Shown in pieces: positions 23,201 to 35,100 of a DNA stretch of 64,000 bases (position 1 is the stretch's first letter; each line of letters starts with the position of its first letter). The position numbers and the translations under genes are program-made. The stretch is from Peronospora farinosa (taxonomy: Eukaryota; Oomycota; Peronosporomycetes; Peronosporales; Peronosporaceae): positions 186,001-250,000 of the forward strand of contig CANTFK010000580.1 of assembly GCA_947646735.1 (NCBI GenBank), written 5' to 3'. Under the pieces are notes generated by a model. The model was given only the letters and a program-made list of their open reading frames with translations. It did not search any database and was not told the DNA's origin.

Positions 23201-25719
23201 GGGTCTCGATGCCTGGGGTATCTCCACGTCAGATCCTTTCGGACGCTATAGATGTCAGCAAGGCCTTGCATTCCTGGTATGTTGCGATTCAGCAAGAAAA
23301 AAGTGCAGCCACGTTTAGGTCATCAGCTGGATCCTCCTCTCCAAAGGCGGAAGCAGCCCCAGCACACATACATGCAGATACTCGTGTGAAGCTGCCGACA
23401 AAACTGCTTCGGGAGAGCTGGTTAGAGTGGAAGCGTTGGAGCGGCAAGCACTGGCAACGGTGTCATGTGCGACCACGAGGGATCTCTGTTGACTTTGATA
23501 CGTCTCCTGCTGCGTGCATCCGTGTCAGCAATGCTGCTGGCCTAGGCGCTCCATTGTTGGCCGGTGATCGCGTTCGCATGTGCATCAAGTGCGGGCAAGA
23601 GTTGAATCAACCTGAAGAAGCTGTTATATTGGGTGTGTACCGCGGCTTCCTTTGGTACCGTACCGAAACACAAGGAAACGAAGGTGCCGATGAAGGACGA
23701 GCATGGGCCTGGTATTGGTCTCCAAATGAACTGCCAGAGCTTCTTTTGATTCGTCGAGACGGCAAGGATATGACTCTAATCGAGAACAGCGCAATGGATT
23801 TGACAGACAATAAAAGTGCGCGTGAGCTCAGTCCGTTTAAGCCCCGTTCGACACTAGAAGAGCGTGCAAGGACAGATTTTAATGCGTTCGTAGAGCTAGC
23901 AACACGAGCGCATTCAACCGCATCGGACATGCAATTGGTAGAGCGACTAAATGCCTATTGTGCAGCAATCGGGTTGGACGTGACGAATCTCAATATCGTG
24001 GATGTTGTACTTCCAGGAGAGATGGAAGAAGACGACAGCAATACAAGTGCAGCGTCCGGACGTTCTCGGGCACGTTCACTGGTTGTTGATGACTATTTCA
24101 CATCACCGGCACTGAAAAATATTACTGGCCCCGAGTTGCGAGCACGCACTGCAGTACTAAGGGTGCTGAACAGCAAAATTCTTCGCGTGCTTCCGATCAT
24201 TGCAATCCAGCCGGACGATGGAAGTAATACTCAGCCGATCGAAGTCTCGGACAGTACCGGGAGTGGCAGTACTTCCGCCAAGCGATTAGCTTTTTCGACG
24301 AGTCTGAAATTACGTTCACTCCGACGATTAGTGTTCACGAGCACGAAGCGAGCCTTTTGGGACGACGTTCTACGGGCGACGACAACAAGTACGCCACTAC
24401 CATCCGACGAATACGAAGATCCGCGTGAGATTCGCGTTATTCGGATCAACCGAATTCAAGCACAAGCGTCAAAGCTAAGTTTGCTTTCTCAACCGGGTGA
24501 CCGATTGCGTCGTTCAGTATTCGGTCAACTTTACCGAGAAATGCGCGCATGGAGTGACAGCTTTTTCCGCCGTGCCTACTGCGGAAAGGGTCACGGTGGC
24601 CAGCGGCGTGCTTTCAAGGTTAAATTTTTAGGTGAGGGTGTGAACGACTACGGTGGACCGTATCGTGCGGTCTTTGAACAGATTGTTGACGAGCTGCAGA
24701 TGGACAATGTGGAGTTAGCGCAGGGCGAACAGGGCTTGCTGCCACTGCTAATACCGTGCCCGAACCGCCGTAGCGCGACAGGCAGCAACCAGGACAAGTT
24801 CTTGTTGAATCCATCGTGTGGCACTGCCTTGTTAGCAAACGGACCCATGGCACTAGATTTGCATCGTTTCCTGGGAAAACTGATTGGCACAGCAGTACGT
24901 CATGGTTTGCAGATGGGGCTAGATTTACCTTCACTTGTTTGGCGACCGTTGGCTGGACTTGAGGTCAACCGAGCACACCTTGAGAGCGTCGACGTTGCGG
25001 TGGCTAACAATTTGAAGTGCGTTGAGGAACTCAAATTTGATACTGAGACAGCAGCTCAGGACGGAGAAGAGGTGCTAGGCTATTTGACCTTATCAACCAC
25101 ATTGAGTGATGGCATTGAGGTCCCATTGGTTCCCAACGGCGAAAAGATGTCGGTGACCCTGGCAAACCGTGAGCTGTATGTGCAGCTCGTAGAGAACACG
25201 CGGCTCACAGAAAGTAGCCAACAGCTCGCGGCACTCAAGGACGGACTGGCGTCTGTGCTTCCAATGGAGCTGTCGCCGTTGTTTACGCCGCGTGAACTCG
25301 AAGTGCTGATCTGTGGACGCCGCGAAGTCGACGTAGATCTGCTCCAGCAATGCACAGAATACAGTGAGGGAGCTGATGAGACGATGCCGCACGTGCAACA
25401 CTTCTGGGAGGTGTTGCGTGAAATGACAAGCGAGGAGAGGACATCCTTCTTGCGTTTCGTATGGGCGCGAAGTCGTATGCCCAACAGCGCCAAGGACTTT
25501 CCCATGAACTTTAAGCTACAGGCTGCTCACGACCCAGGCGCTGTCGGCCACCCCGATCAGTATCTACCTCATGCCCAGACGTGCTTTTTTGCGTTGCGGC
25601 TCCCGACGTACACAAGCAAAGAGGTGTTGCGGACGAAATTGCTGTATGCGATTCAGAACTCACCCAACATGGACGCCGATGTGCGACTGCATAATGCTGA
25701 GGGGTGGGCTGACGCCTAA
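11202..25719 (+). CDS. Giant HECT-type E3 ubiquitin ligase with SPRY, UBA, UIM and MIB/HERC2 domains
   Basis: The proposed exons are 11202-12821, 12902-18229 and 18304-25719, for about 4,787 residues. The second intron (GTATGT...AATAG) is clear. The first (GTTCAG...TTCTCAG, 80 bp) is the only in-phase GT-AG join I found, but its donor is weak; see findings. Domains in order: acidic and Lys-rich low-complexity stretches in the first 300 residues; a UIM-like helix (DEDALMARAIALSLS, about 431-446); SPRY 1 (about 940-1095, GIHEWGVRLDRCEKGHIFLG); two UBA domains (VQQMMEMGFPKEWCDVAL, about 2555; LLEQLSEMGFPSNWCKKAL, about 2630); SPRY 2 (about 2716-2870); a MIB/HERC2 domain (CKVIRGPNWKWRDQDGG, about 3550-3615); SPRY 3 (about 3780-3945); and a C-terminal HECT domain (about 4380-4787). 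The thioester Cys is in LPHAQTCFFALRLP (about 4743). Most like HERC1/HECTD4 ligases; no RCC1 repeats seen. Confidence 0.9.
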
Positions 25720-25800
25720 AACCATTGCAAGCATGTACATTTACGTGTCGTTTACATTTAACATGCTTCATTCAGTTTGTTCTTGTCGAACACAACGTGT

Positions 25801-25890
25801 TGTTGTTAAACAGAGGTGGTCAGTATCGTTGTATTGTCTTTCCAACTAACTTGGTCTTGTCCAGCAACGACATGTTGTTAAACAGAGGTG
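25801..25890. repeat. Pair of 18-bp direct repeats between the HECT and PIGO genes
   Basis: The word TGTTGTTAAACAGAGGTG occurs at 25801-25818 and again at 25873-25890, 72 bp apart. Both lie between the HECT stop and the PIGO start, so they could sit in a terminator, a 5' UTR or a promoter. Confidence 0.8.
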
Positions 25891-25932
25891 TACATTATAG
25901 TTTATTGGCCGAAACTCGGGTATCCTCAACTC

Positions 25933-28866
25933 ATGAGCCATCGCGTGCTCGTGGCTTTATTCGTGCTGCATGGTGCAGCTCTCTATTTATTCACAACAGG
26001 TTTCTTCCTCACTCGCTTTGAAGTGTCGGATCTCAGCACTTGTCATGTATTTCCTTCAACTACAGACGTTGTTTTCCCACATCTTCGTCATGGCCATGAA
26101 CCCATTATAAACTCAGCTAGCACGACTTCGAGAGACTGTTGGATGCCTCGTCGTTTTCGTCGTATCGTGTTTGTGGTAATTGACGCACTACGATTTGATT
26201 TTGCAGTCTCGGGATCAAGTACTCAATGGTCAAGTTTCTATAGTGATCGACTACCAGTTTTTAATGAGACGTTGACGAGGGAACCGGATCACGGCTTGCT
26301 GGTTAAATTCGTGGCGGATCCACCTACGATGACCATGCAACGTCTCAAGGGACTAACGACTGGATCGTTACCGACGTTTCTTGATATCAAGGACAATATG
26401 GCAGCTAGCAGTCAAATTGTTGAGGACAATTTGTTACGTCAGATGCGAGCACAACAACGTGGAGTTGTGTTTATGGGAGATGACACCTGGGACGCGCTAT
26501 ATGAGCGTGAGTTTACGAGGAAATATGCATTTGATTCATTCAATGTCAAAGATCTTGACTCGGTGGATCGTGGAGTCACGGCACATTTATTTCCTGAGCT
26601 GCAGATGCCGGATTGGGACTTGCTGATCGCACATTTTTTAGGAGTCGATCATGTTGGACATACACATGGACCGAGCTCTGTCTTTATGGCTGAAAAGCTA
26701 GATGAGATGAATCGCGTCTTGACACACTTGATACAGGAGTTGAAAGATATGCCAGATGGAGAAGATGTGCTGCTAGCTGTTCTAGGAGACCATGGCATGT
26801 CGGCCGATGGAAATCATGGTGGTGCTAGTGACGAAGAAACAGGTGCCGCACTCTTTCTGTATAGCAAAGCATCGCTTCTGGCTACCGGAGGAGACAGTGA
26901 GGGAGAGAATGCAAGCGAGCTCCGAAAGTATGCCGAGAAATTGCTTGACAGTTCGCGCGAAGTGCCACAAGTCGACCTTGTTCCCACTTTGGCACTACTG
27001 AGTGGCTTGCCAATCCCGTTTGGAAACCTTGGTAGTGTCATTCCGTCGCTGTTCTTCGTCCCCCCGTCTTCATTTGACAAAGACGAAAACAGCGCGTTGG
27101 CTGCATTCCAGACTCTGAATCATGCCTTGCGATTAAACCTCGATCAGGTGCGGCGTTATCTCTTTCGGTATTCGTCCGCATCCAAGTTGCCCAAGCGAGC
27201 ATATGATCAGCTTGAAAAACTCTTTGAAGACATTCGACGTCTTGAAGGTCAACTTGAATCAGTACAAGGAAGCAGCAAAACGCCTGCCTACTCGAAGGCG
27301 GATCTCCCGTTGCTACTGCGTCTCCACGAAGATCTGTCTAAGCAGCAACAGAACTACCTGCGTGAAGCCCTATCGTTAGGGCGCTCCCTTTGGACGCAGT
27401 TTGACTTTTGCAGCATGGGCTGGGGCATGATGCTTCTTTCGTGGGCCTTCATCATTGGCGCTATAGCTACACGGGCTGCCAGTGCTCATTCCATCAGTGA
27501 GTCGTGGAACCCCCCATTAGGTGTTCTTGCCGGGGTGGGCAGTCTGCTCTTCCTTTGCCCAGCAAGTGTTAACCTGCCACTTCTCCCAGCAGCTCAACTT
27601 TCACGAGGACTGGTAGCAACTTCTTGCACTTGCCTAGCGAATATGACTTCACACTTTGTGTTTCGTCGACGATGCAAAGCATCTACAACCAGAACCGACG
27701 CAAGAACACTGCTGTCGTCAATTTCGGCAGTGTGGGTGGTGTCCGCAGTGATCGTAGTGCTTCATGCGCTAGCACTTCTCTCTAACAGCTACATCGTCGC
27801 GGAGGACAAAGTTATGCAATACTTGTCAGCAACCACTGGATTCTTCTTGCTCGCGTATACCCAGAGCATGGGTACCAGCCGGAATGTCGCTACAGGTGCT
27901 GCACTAGCTTTCATCTTTGCAACACGACTGAGCAGCGCGCTGGAGCCGCCCAATATTATCAAGGCATCCGCGACTCTAAGGCAAACTTTCGTTCCACTGG
28001 TTGGTATTGCTGTCCTCGCTGTTGCATCTTCCGCGCAGGCGACAAAATACACTGAACAGAAGCTGTCCCTTGCAAGCCGACTGATGCTTACATCATCGTT
28101 GGTGAGCTACTGCGCGTGCGGAATCTTTTGGGCTGCTTCACCTATCCAAATTACAATCCTGAGACTGTGGCTGCCGCGGTTCGTTTACATAATCTTCCTG
28201 GGAGCACTCAGTTGCTTACTCGCGCGTGTAGTACGGCAAACCATGCGAAAGGATCCCTGGGAGTTAACACCTGACCACTTGCTGTTGGTCTGGCAGCTCG
28301 TCCCAGCATTCATGCTAGTGCTGGGACCTACGTCTCCACTGTCGGTGTTGTGTCTTGTGGTGCAGTGTCTAAGCTTATCATTCATTGTCTCGTGTCATCA
28401 ATTCACTTCCCCGACACTATTTGGAGACATAACGCCATGGGTACTGCTTTGGGCTTCGTGCTCATACCACGCATTCTTCACAACAGGCCATGCAAACACA
28501 TTTACAAGTTTGCAAAACGCTGCCGGATTTGTGGGCTGTGACGTCTTCAATTTTTACGTTGCAGGGGTTCTTCTTGGCCTCAACACGTTTGGCTGCTTTG
28601 CGTTGGCCGTACTGGCGCTTCCTTGGTTAAGTTTGAAGCGACATTCTGACGAAACCACAGTCGTTCTTGCTTTCTCGGCCTATTTCTCGCTGAATGCGCT
28701 GGTATCAACCGTGTTTGTCGCGCTCCAACGAAGGCATTTAATGGTGTGGGCTATCTTCGCGCCCAAATTTATCTTCGATGGGGTGGTCCTGCTGGTCACG
28801 GAGTTGCTGCTGATTCTGCTGTATGCTCCATTTTCAAAGCATACTCAGTCAAGACACATAGACTAG
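25933..28866 (+). CDS. PIGO: GPI ethanolamine phosphate transferase 3
   Basis: A single-exon protein of 977 residues. It adds ethanolamine phosphate to the third mannose of the GPI precursor in the ER, the bridge by which proteins are attached. The ATG at 25933 begins a first membrane anchor (VLVALFVLHGAALYLFTTGF). The lumenal alkaline-phosphatase-type domain follows: RIVFVVIDALRFDFA (about 76-90), MTMQRLKGLTTGSLPTF, LIAHFLGVDHVGHTHGP (about 232-248) and LAVLGDHGMSADGNHGG (about 281-297), with the metal-binding Asp/His residues present. From about residue 505 to the end there are many hydrophobic segments, as in PIG-O/PIG-N. Family length is about 900-1,100 residues, so the gene looks complete. 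Confidence 0.93.
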   Translation: MSHRVLVALFVLHGAALYLFTTGFFLTRFEVSDLSTCHVFPSTTDVVFPHLRHGHEPIINSASTTSRDCWMPRRFRRIVFVVIDALRFDFAVSGSSTQWSSFYSDRLPVFNETLTREPDHGLLVKFVADPPTMTMQRLKGLTTGSLPTFLDIKDNMAASSQIVEDNLLRQMRAQQRGVVFMGDDTWDALYEREFTRKYAFDSFNVKDLDSVDRGVTAHLFPELQMPDWDLLIAHFLGVDHVGHTHGPSSVFMAEKLDEMNRVLTHLIQELKDMPDGEDVLLAVLGDHGMSADGNHGGASDEETGAALFLYSKASLLATGGDSEGENASELRKYAEKLLDSSREVPQVDLVPTLALLSGLPIPFGNLGSVIPSLFFVPPSSFDKDENSALAAFQTLNHALRLNLDQVRRYLFRYSSASKLPKRAYDQLEKLFEDIRRLEGQLESVQGSSKTPAYSKADLPLLLRLHEDLSKQQQNYLREALSLGRSLWTQFDFCSMGWGMMLLSWAFIIGAIATRAASAHSISESWNPPLGVLAGVGSLLFLCPASVNLPLLPAAQLSRGLVATSCTCLANMTSHFVFRRRCKASTTRTDARTLLSSISAVWVVSAVIVVLHALALLSNSYIVAEDKVMQYLSATTGFFLLAYTQSMGTSRNVATGAALAFIFATRLSSALEPPNIIKASATLRQTFVPLVGIAVLAVASSAQATKYTEQKLSLASRLMLTSSLVSYCACGIFWAASPIQITILRLWLPRFVYIIFLGALSCLLARVVRQTMRKDPWELTPDHLLLVWQLVPAFMLVLGPTSPLSVLCLVVQCLSLSFIVSCHQFTSPTLFGDITPWVLLWASCSYHAFFTTGHANTFTSLQNAAGFVGCDVFNFYVAGVLLGLNTFGCFALAVLALPWLSLKRHSDETTVVLAFSAYFSLNALVSTVFVALQRRHLMVWAIFAPKFIFDGVVLLVTELLLILLYAPFSKHTQSRHID

Positions 28867-28937
28867 AGATATATGAAAAGAATGCTTCAGGGCATTCTCG
28901 CGCGCAATGACTATCTTCATTCATTGACTTCTCGCTC

Positions 28938-31587
28938 TCACCGCATCGACGTAGTCATAGCATGTACAATGGCATCATTCCATTCTTCGCTGTGTACTTC
29001 ATCTTTGCCCAATTCCACGGAAGAAGCTGTAACGTCGCGAATACTATTACACGAAACCATCATGCACTCACGCATGCTCGAGTCGGTAGCCGACGGCTCC
29101 TCGATATAAAATCCTTCTGTTATTGCTTCCCACGGTGGCGGCGCTAGCGGGATGCTGCTTGGGATGACGATGCCTTCGTTAGCACAAAGCGCGACAAGCT
29201 TCTTGAACGAAACTTCTCGCACGTTGCAGCTTGAGCATAACAAGCAGGAATACACCGTTAAGGGATCCTTAGCTTCTATTCGTTCGGAGTATCTAGGCGT
29301 GAGCAGCGAAAGAGCTCCACAGTTCGCACAGTTGCAGATCACGATATGGCTCTTGTACTGCTGGAGAAGACGAGCTACTAGTAATGAAAGCAAAGTCTCC
29401 AATGACGCAACTGATTCAAACTTGTAGGCAGCATCCGTTACGTTTAGAGATCCATGCGATCGTAACTTCATCGTAATGATCTTTGCTCGATTCGAGTGCA
29501 TTGATGTGCCAACGGCAACGACATCAGGGAGCCACCGTGTGATAGCTATTGGGTCTTTACCATCACTGACAGTAAATCTTTCGATCAATTTTCGTGGCTG
29601 TCAAACACGAACCACACTTAGCCAACCATAGAAGATATTCTTCAGTAGCGATGATACACGTACCTTAATTTTTATGTTCGCTAGGACACCATCAATTTCA
29701 AAGTGCAGACCATGCACCGCAGACTGTTTTGCACTCAGAAGCACGCGGACGCTGATGCTTCGTTTAAATCTCTATATCGTGCATTCAAACATATTCCATA
29801 AGAATACACAGATGAATGCTATATAGTACACCACCAATTCTCGCACCTGAGAGGTTGGAATCTGCGTTTGCAAAGTCGAACGCGCAGCTATCATATCGGC
29901 ATTGTCAATATCATTGCCTTCTCGCATCAGCAACTCTTCTTCCTCAAACTCTCGCATGTAGTTAGTTGTCGAATGTTTACGACTGGGCGTCCAAGTTCGT
30001 TCTGTCGAAGAGTCGTCACTGTCTTCTTCCTCTAATGTATGAAAACTCCGTTAGGCTCAATAGGGAAACCAATGTCGATAACCACTTGAAGCACGTACCA
30101 GTCATCGGAGCTTGCTCGTCACACTCTTTACGAAGTTTACTCACCTTTGACACAATGACGTTGCGCTGCGTTCTGAAGTAATCGTCAACAGTTCGGACCG
30201 ATGGTCGCGTACTGCGAGAACCTTGGATGTTTCCAGGTGTCTTTACGATGCTATTTCGGTTCTCGGACTCGCCATCACCCACTTTTCGAGATTGATTGCT
30301 CATTGTTCCATATGCCGACAGCGGGTTTTGTATTTCTACAAAATGAGCAGAAACAGCTTGAGATTGAGGAAGCCGAGGGTAACTCAACACCAGCTTGGGA
30401 TTCTTCACGACAATACCACTCGGCACATGAGCTCTAGGATACGCCGAGACTTTTTCCGACTGTCCCCATAGCCGTCTCTCGACAACGTTGTGCTGATTCT
30501 CGTCATCGAGCATCATCAACATACGCCGATGCTCCATGCTGCTTATCTCAGGTTCGGTCCAGCGGTGTCCGTCCAGCTCAATCGGCTCACCCAAGTAGAA
30601 TAGCACTTCCCGTCGATAATCTGGCCGCCGTGCAATGGGGTTGAACTCCATCTTCAAATACATAAGTCTTGGCAGTCTCGTCAACAACTCGACTTCCGTG
30701 ATATCATCAATCAAATTGTGCGAAACATCCAATCGTTCCAGTGCCTTAAGTGTCTCCAATCCCTTGAGCGACACGAGCTGATTTACTGCCAGATCCAGCT
30801 CTCTTAATCCACGTAAGGCTTGTACAGGAGGTACAAATTTCAGTTGATTATGACATAAATTAAACACCTCGAGTGATTTCGTGGTTATGTTCGAGTCAAA
30901 CTTGTTAATCTTGTTCCAGCCAAGATCCAGTGTTCGAATGGCTGTCAAAAAGTTCACAGACTCATCCACGAGCTCCAAAGTACAGCAATTCATATGTAAC
31001 GTCGATAGTTTTGTCCAGACCACTTTTTTCTCGTCTGGAGCGAGCAATTGAGTCAAAATTTTTGCATCCGTGTGTTCAATATGAAGTGCTTCAACTTGTT
31101 GCGCAAAATAGTGCACATGTCGCAGCCTCTGAACGTCCATATGAAGAACTTCCAGAATCCTGAGCGATGGAAAAATGTCCACTTCAATGTGACGCGAAGG
31201 TGTCTCGAAGCTCGGGACCTCCTGGACACGAAGGCGTTGGACTTCACGGAGAATCGTCGATAGTTTGAGCACTTGAAGATGCGCACTGGCTTTGACCTTA
31301 AGTTGCAGCTGTGGTTGTATCGTCCAGGCCTGTATTACACGTGATGCCGCGTCTCGCGTCGGCACGAGAACGTCATGGAGACGGCCGGCCAAAAGTGCGA
31401 TTTGAGACGTACTTAAGACGAGAAAATGGTGCTCGAGGCGGGTCACATGGTGCTGTAACAATTCTTCAAGTGTCTTGAGAAATGTTTCTTCATTGAAGGC
31501 CTCATCAATCGCAAGAGGCTGCTGATCCAGTGGTGGCCATGATGTCCGATGAGGGGTCGTACCTAGTAGAGCTCGTACTTCCTGCAT
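28938..31587 (-). CDS. STK11IP (LKB1-interacting protein)-like leucine-rich-repeat protein
   Basis: Four exons join cleanly: 31587-30099, 30031-29847, 29771-29664 and 29597-28938. The introns are 67, 75 and 66 bp, all GT-AG, giving 813 residues. The N-terminus has helical segments (EETFLKTLEELLQHHVTRLE). The leucine-rich repeats come near residues 130-340: FPSLRILEVLHMDV, LTAIRTLDLGWNKI, SLEVFNLCHNQLKFV, GLRELDLAVNQLVSLKGL and ALERLDVSHNLIDDI, capped by FNPIARRPDYRREVLFYL. This order and cap resemble the LIP1/STK11IP and Nischarin group, which in animals bind the LKB1 kinase and act at endolysosomes. The C-terminal part reads like a PH-type fold (KLIERFTVSDGKDPIAITRW) plus a Cys-rich patch (ICNCANCG, CLLCSSC) that could bind zinc. 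Head to head with the USP gene. Confidence 0.75.
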
Positions 31588-31662
31588 GGATCGATGGATG
31601 GATGATTCGATAAGTACGCAGTCTCAACACCTTTTGTTTGTGTCGTGCTGGGTTCTGAGTAA

Positions 31663-31707
31663 GGGGTAGGGGTAACGGAGAAGGGAAGGGGAGGAGGGGA
31701 GGAGGGA
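31663..31707 (+). other. G-run cluster with quadruplex potential
   Basis: Six runs of three or four G on the plus strand are separated by one to ten bases (GGGGTAGGGG, then AGGGAAGGGG, GAGGAGGGG, AGGAGGG). They start 76 bp upstream of the STK11IP-like start codon. Quadruplex formation is inferred from the run spacing. Confidence 0.6.
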
Positions 31708-31851
31708 ACGGTGAAGTAACACTAAGAAAAGAAACTTAAAGACCAACTTGTGATCCGCACTTAGTAGTGACCCAAGGGGAGAGAAAGAAGCTCCTTTTCG
31801 GCCACTTGTTCCGTATCCGACGTCGTCGTTTGTGCTCGTCCAGTCCATTAC

Positions 31852-31918
31852 AGCGAGAGACAGCGAGAGAGAGCGAGAGAGAGAGAGAGAGAGAGACAGA
31901 AGACAGAGAAAGGACGGT
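31852..31918. repeat. (GA)n purine microsatellite in the USP 5' region
   Basis: An almost pure purine tract with about 12 uninterrupted GA units in the middle (31871-31895) and GAGC/GACA interruptions on both sides. Confidence 0.85.
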
Positions 31919-32150
31919 CGAGAACAAGAACCAGCAACGGCGCAAGCGAAAAAGCGTTGGATTTAATCGTCCACCCCGACAGTCAAAAGCTTGCTGCAAC
32001 TTAACGTCGCTTGACCGCACCGTGAGGAATCGTTGCCGCAACTTAAGCACTTCCTCCTTTTGTCGCCTTGCGGCCACGTGCACAATACCCAAGTTACCAC
32101 ACGAGCCCATTAGTCCCAGTGGACAGGAGAAGAAGTTGCACGTACGTTCA

Positions 32151-35100
32151 ATGGATCGTGCTCCTGCTCAAGACAAGGACAGTCAAAAACGTCGTAAAAA
32201 AAGCCAAGAAACCTCGGAAACGTATCCGGAAACAATGGACGACGACGAAGTGGAACTTTTTCATATCGTCCAAGAAGATTTACGTCTGAAATCGACCGTG
32301 GGGTGGCAGAATGCTGTCAAGGTGTTGAATTCAGCCTATCAGCATTTAGAACGACCGGAGAGTCAAGGGTTTCTTGATGATGCTTTTTCCAAGATTATTA
32401 GTATCATGTTGGATCAACAGTACGTGGTCGAGTCGTGTAGGAGGAAGAGAGAGATGGGTACACACTTTTTTTTTCACTAACGGTTGGTTCTGTTTTTGTT
32501 TTATGTTGCTGCTCAGTGCGAGTAAAATTGGATCATTTGAAAAATCCTGTGTGATTCAATGTTTGTCACTGGCAATTCCATTGGTGGTTGCTCAGTTAAA
32601 AGCAGGCAAATATTTTCAAGCATTGCCGGTACTAACGATGCTGTTGAATAAGAAGAAGATGTTTTATAAAGAGACACGCACGTCGGCAATGATTGGTAGC
32701 TATTGGAATAAAGTCCCAGGATCTCCGGAAGTGCGTGCACAATGTATTGAAGCCTTTTGTGAACTCAAGGGATTCCATTTGCTACTACGTACATTGGAGC
32801 TGCTGATGCAAAACCAACAAGAGGGAGACGACCTGGAAGCTGCCATCGATAGTGAGGATATCCGTATCCTGCTGCAAGCACTATTGGAGTTTCGAACGTC
32901 AGTGCCGGAAAGCATTTGCACGAATATCTCGGTGCTCGTCATGACGTATTTCACGAAAATCTCAGATACCGTACTGAAGAAAGAGTCGAGCGACGCGGTG
33001 GGAGCCGTGATTGGTATAATTCGGAGGTTGGTGGATGCGGGAATTCTTTCATCCGAAGCCATCAATGCTTTATGGCTTGACATTACAGAGAGGTATGTGG
33101 AATCGACTTCATTGCCTCTACGACTGTTTGGCTTGGAGCAAATTAACCTGATTGTGAATTGCGCTCGAGCATCACGAGCTTTCCCTCCGCGATACTTTAT
33201 CCGAAATGCTGGTACTGCTGCCATCAATGGCGTGTACATATTGAAGGCCAACTCGAACTCGGCAACTTACGTATTCCGACAGCCTGAAACGGGCCAAGTG
33301 TTTACGCTCTTTTGCTGCACTATGAAAAGTGGTTTGAAGTGGTGGTTTATCTCGGAGGCCGATAAGATGCAGCCTGGATCTGACCAAGATATTGATTATT
33401 ATCAGCACCAGTCACAGTACGAAGAGTACTTGCCCCCAACGCACAACTGGATCCCTACAGGAAAAGGAGAGGCTCCAGCTCCCGAACTCGTAGCGGAAAC
33501 CGTTCAGGAAAATGGCGAAGAAGATCTTACTCGACTGGACAATATATTGAGTGCTTGGGTGGTAAAAAAGAAGATTCTCGAGGAGATTTTTGGTGACAGA
33601 ATCCATCGTGAGATTGTATCGCGCAGTGCGTTGCTGGTGAAGTTTTTGGCAGAGTCGAACAAGTTGGATACGCACTCTATTGACGTGATTTGGCAGTCTT
33701 GTATCCAGAAGGACCAAACGTTGGTGCATGAAATCCACAATTTACTGATCACGACGGTACCGTTTTTATCGAATGAGCTGCTATTGCACCTCGTGCGAAG
33801 TATTCATGCCTCGCTATTGCGAAGCTTGGAAAAGAACGAACCTTTTCCAGAGCTGATTTCGTTCTTACAACGGCTGGCAACTAACTCTCCGAGTTTTCTT
33901 ATGGAGCGCAATGTGAACGTCACGACAGCAATCTTGCAGCTGCTCTGGTCGATTCAAATGCACTGTAGTATTGCGAGCATTCGATTAAGCAGAAGTTTGC
34001 GTGATTTCTTTCAAGAAGGGTTACGAAGCGAATACGGAGAGCCGCTCCGAAAGGCGTTCTTGAATGAATGTATCAATGGAATTAAGAAGTCCTGCTCGTT
34101 ATCAAACTCGGCACCTGATTCTATAGTATCGCCGCCCTCTACTATGATTCCCCCAGCTCCTGGCAGCAGCAGCTCAGTTATGACTTCTTCGTCTGTTACA
34201 TCGACGGAATTGAGTAGCAAGGATTCAACAGCCTCGAAGTCGTTAGAGCTTCTTAAGTTTTTGATCGACTCTTACCGAATGGATCAGGCGTTCGTGGTGG
34301 AATCACTTAATTTAGAGCACGGTTTGGTGAGCTTATTGTTTGACGAGCTTGCGACTTTTGTCGCACGACGAACCGACAAGCAGTCTCCGAGCTATCGCAC
34401 TGCCATTGGCCATCGCCTGGAATTGATACACTATGTTCACGTGAAGTCACCGAAGCTAGAACTGTCGGTCCCGCAGATTGAGCGTCTGTGGAAGGTGCTC
34501 TCATCTTCACCTGCTGAGCGCGAATTCTGTTTGATATTTTTCAACCAGACGAGCATACGCGGCGGACACCAACAAGGTGGAACAAGCACAGTCGATGGAT
34601 CGATTAGCTCAGCCTTTAACTTGGACGTATGCTTCTACGTTTTTAATGAGCTGTTGTGTAAACAAACTGACTTCCGAACACTAGGATCGATGGGCTACAA
34701 GTGTTTTGACACATACTTTGTGGGACTAAACGCGCAACAAAAACTGATGCAGCGCACCGAGGTATGTTTGGAAACCAAGACGCTGAATCTGCTTGGAATG
34801 GATGCTCTGTGGCGTATTGCATTTGAAGCTCCTCTTGAAGTCGCTGAAATGGCTACACGGGAGTTGCTTCGTGTTTATGAGCGATCGTCCGCTGAGCTGA
34901 GCCCCGAGAGTGAAGGCGAATCTGATGACGAAGGTGTGAAAGATTTTTTGTCTCGTGTATTTAAACAGCTATCTACGGTGAAGGACAGCTCACCGGACTC
35001 ACTGAAATTAGTGCAGCAATGCTCAAATCTTTTGACAGGGCTGGTGTCTAGTTCTCGCAAAAAGCATACGTTTGTTCCACATGGTCTAAGTGGTCGCGGC

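Larger units (their letters stand above)
31588..32150. promoter_or_regulatory. Shared promoter and leader region, STK11IP-like (-) / USP (+)
   Basis: The 563 bp between divergent starts carry a G-rich tract (31663-31707) and a purine repeat (31852-31918). A longer plus-strand frame upstream of 32151 is low-complexity and is treated as leader, not protein. Confidence 0.6.

Noticed and set aside
31767..32150. Upstream extension of the USP protein by about 128 residues
   Set aside because: The extension is translated (GA)n repeat and Arg-rich low complexity, with no conserved sequence. The ATG at 32151 starts a plausible N-terminus.
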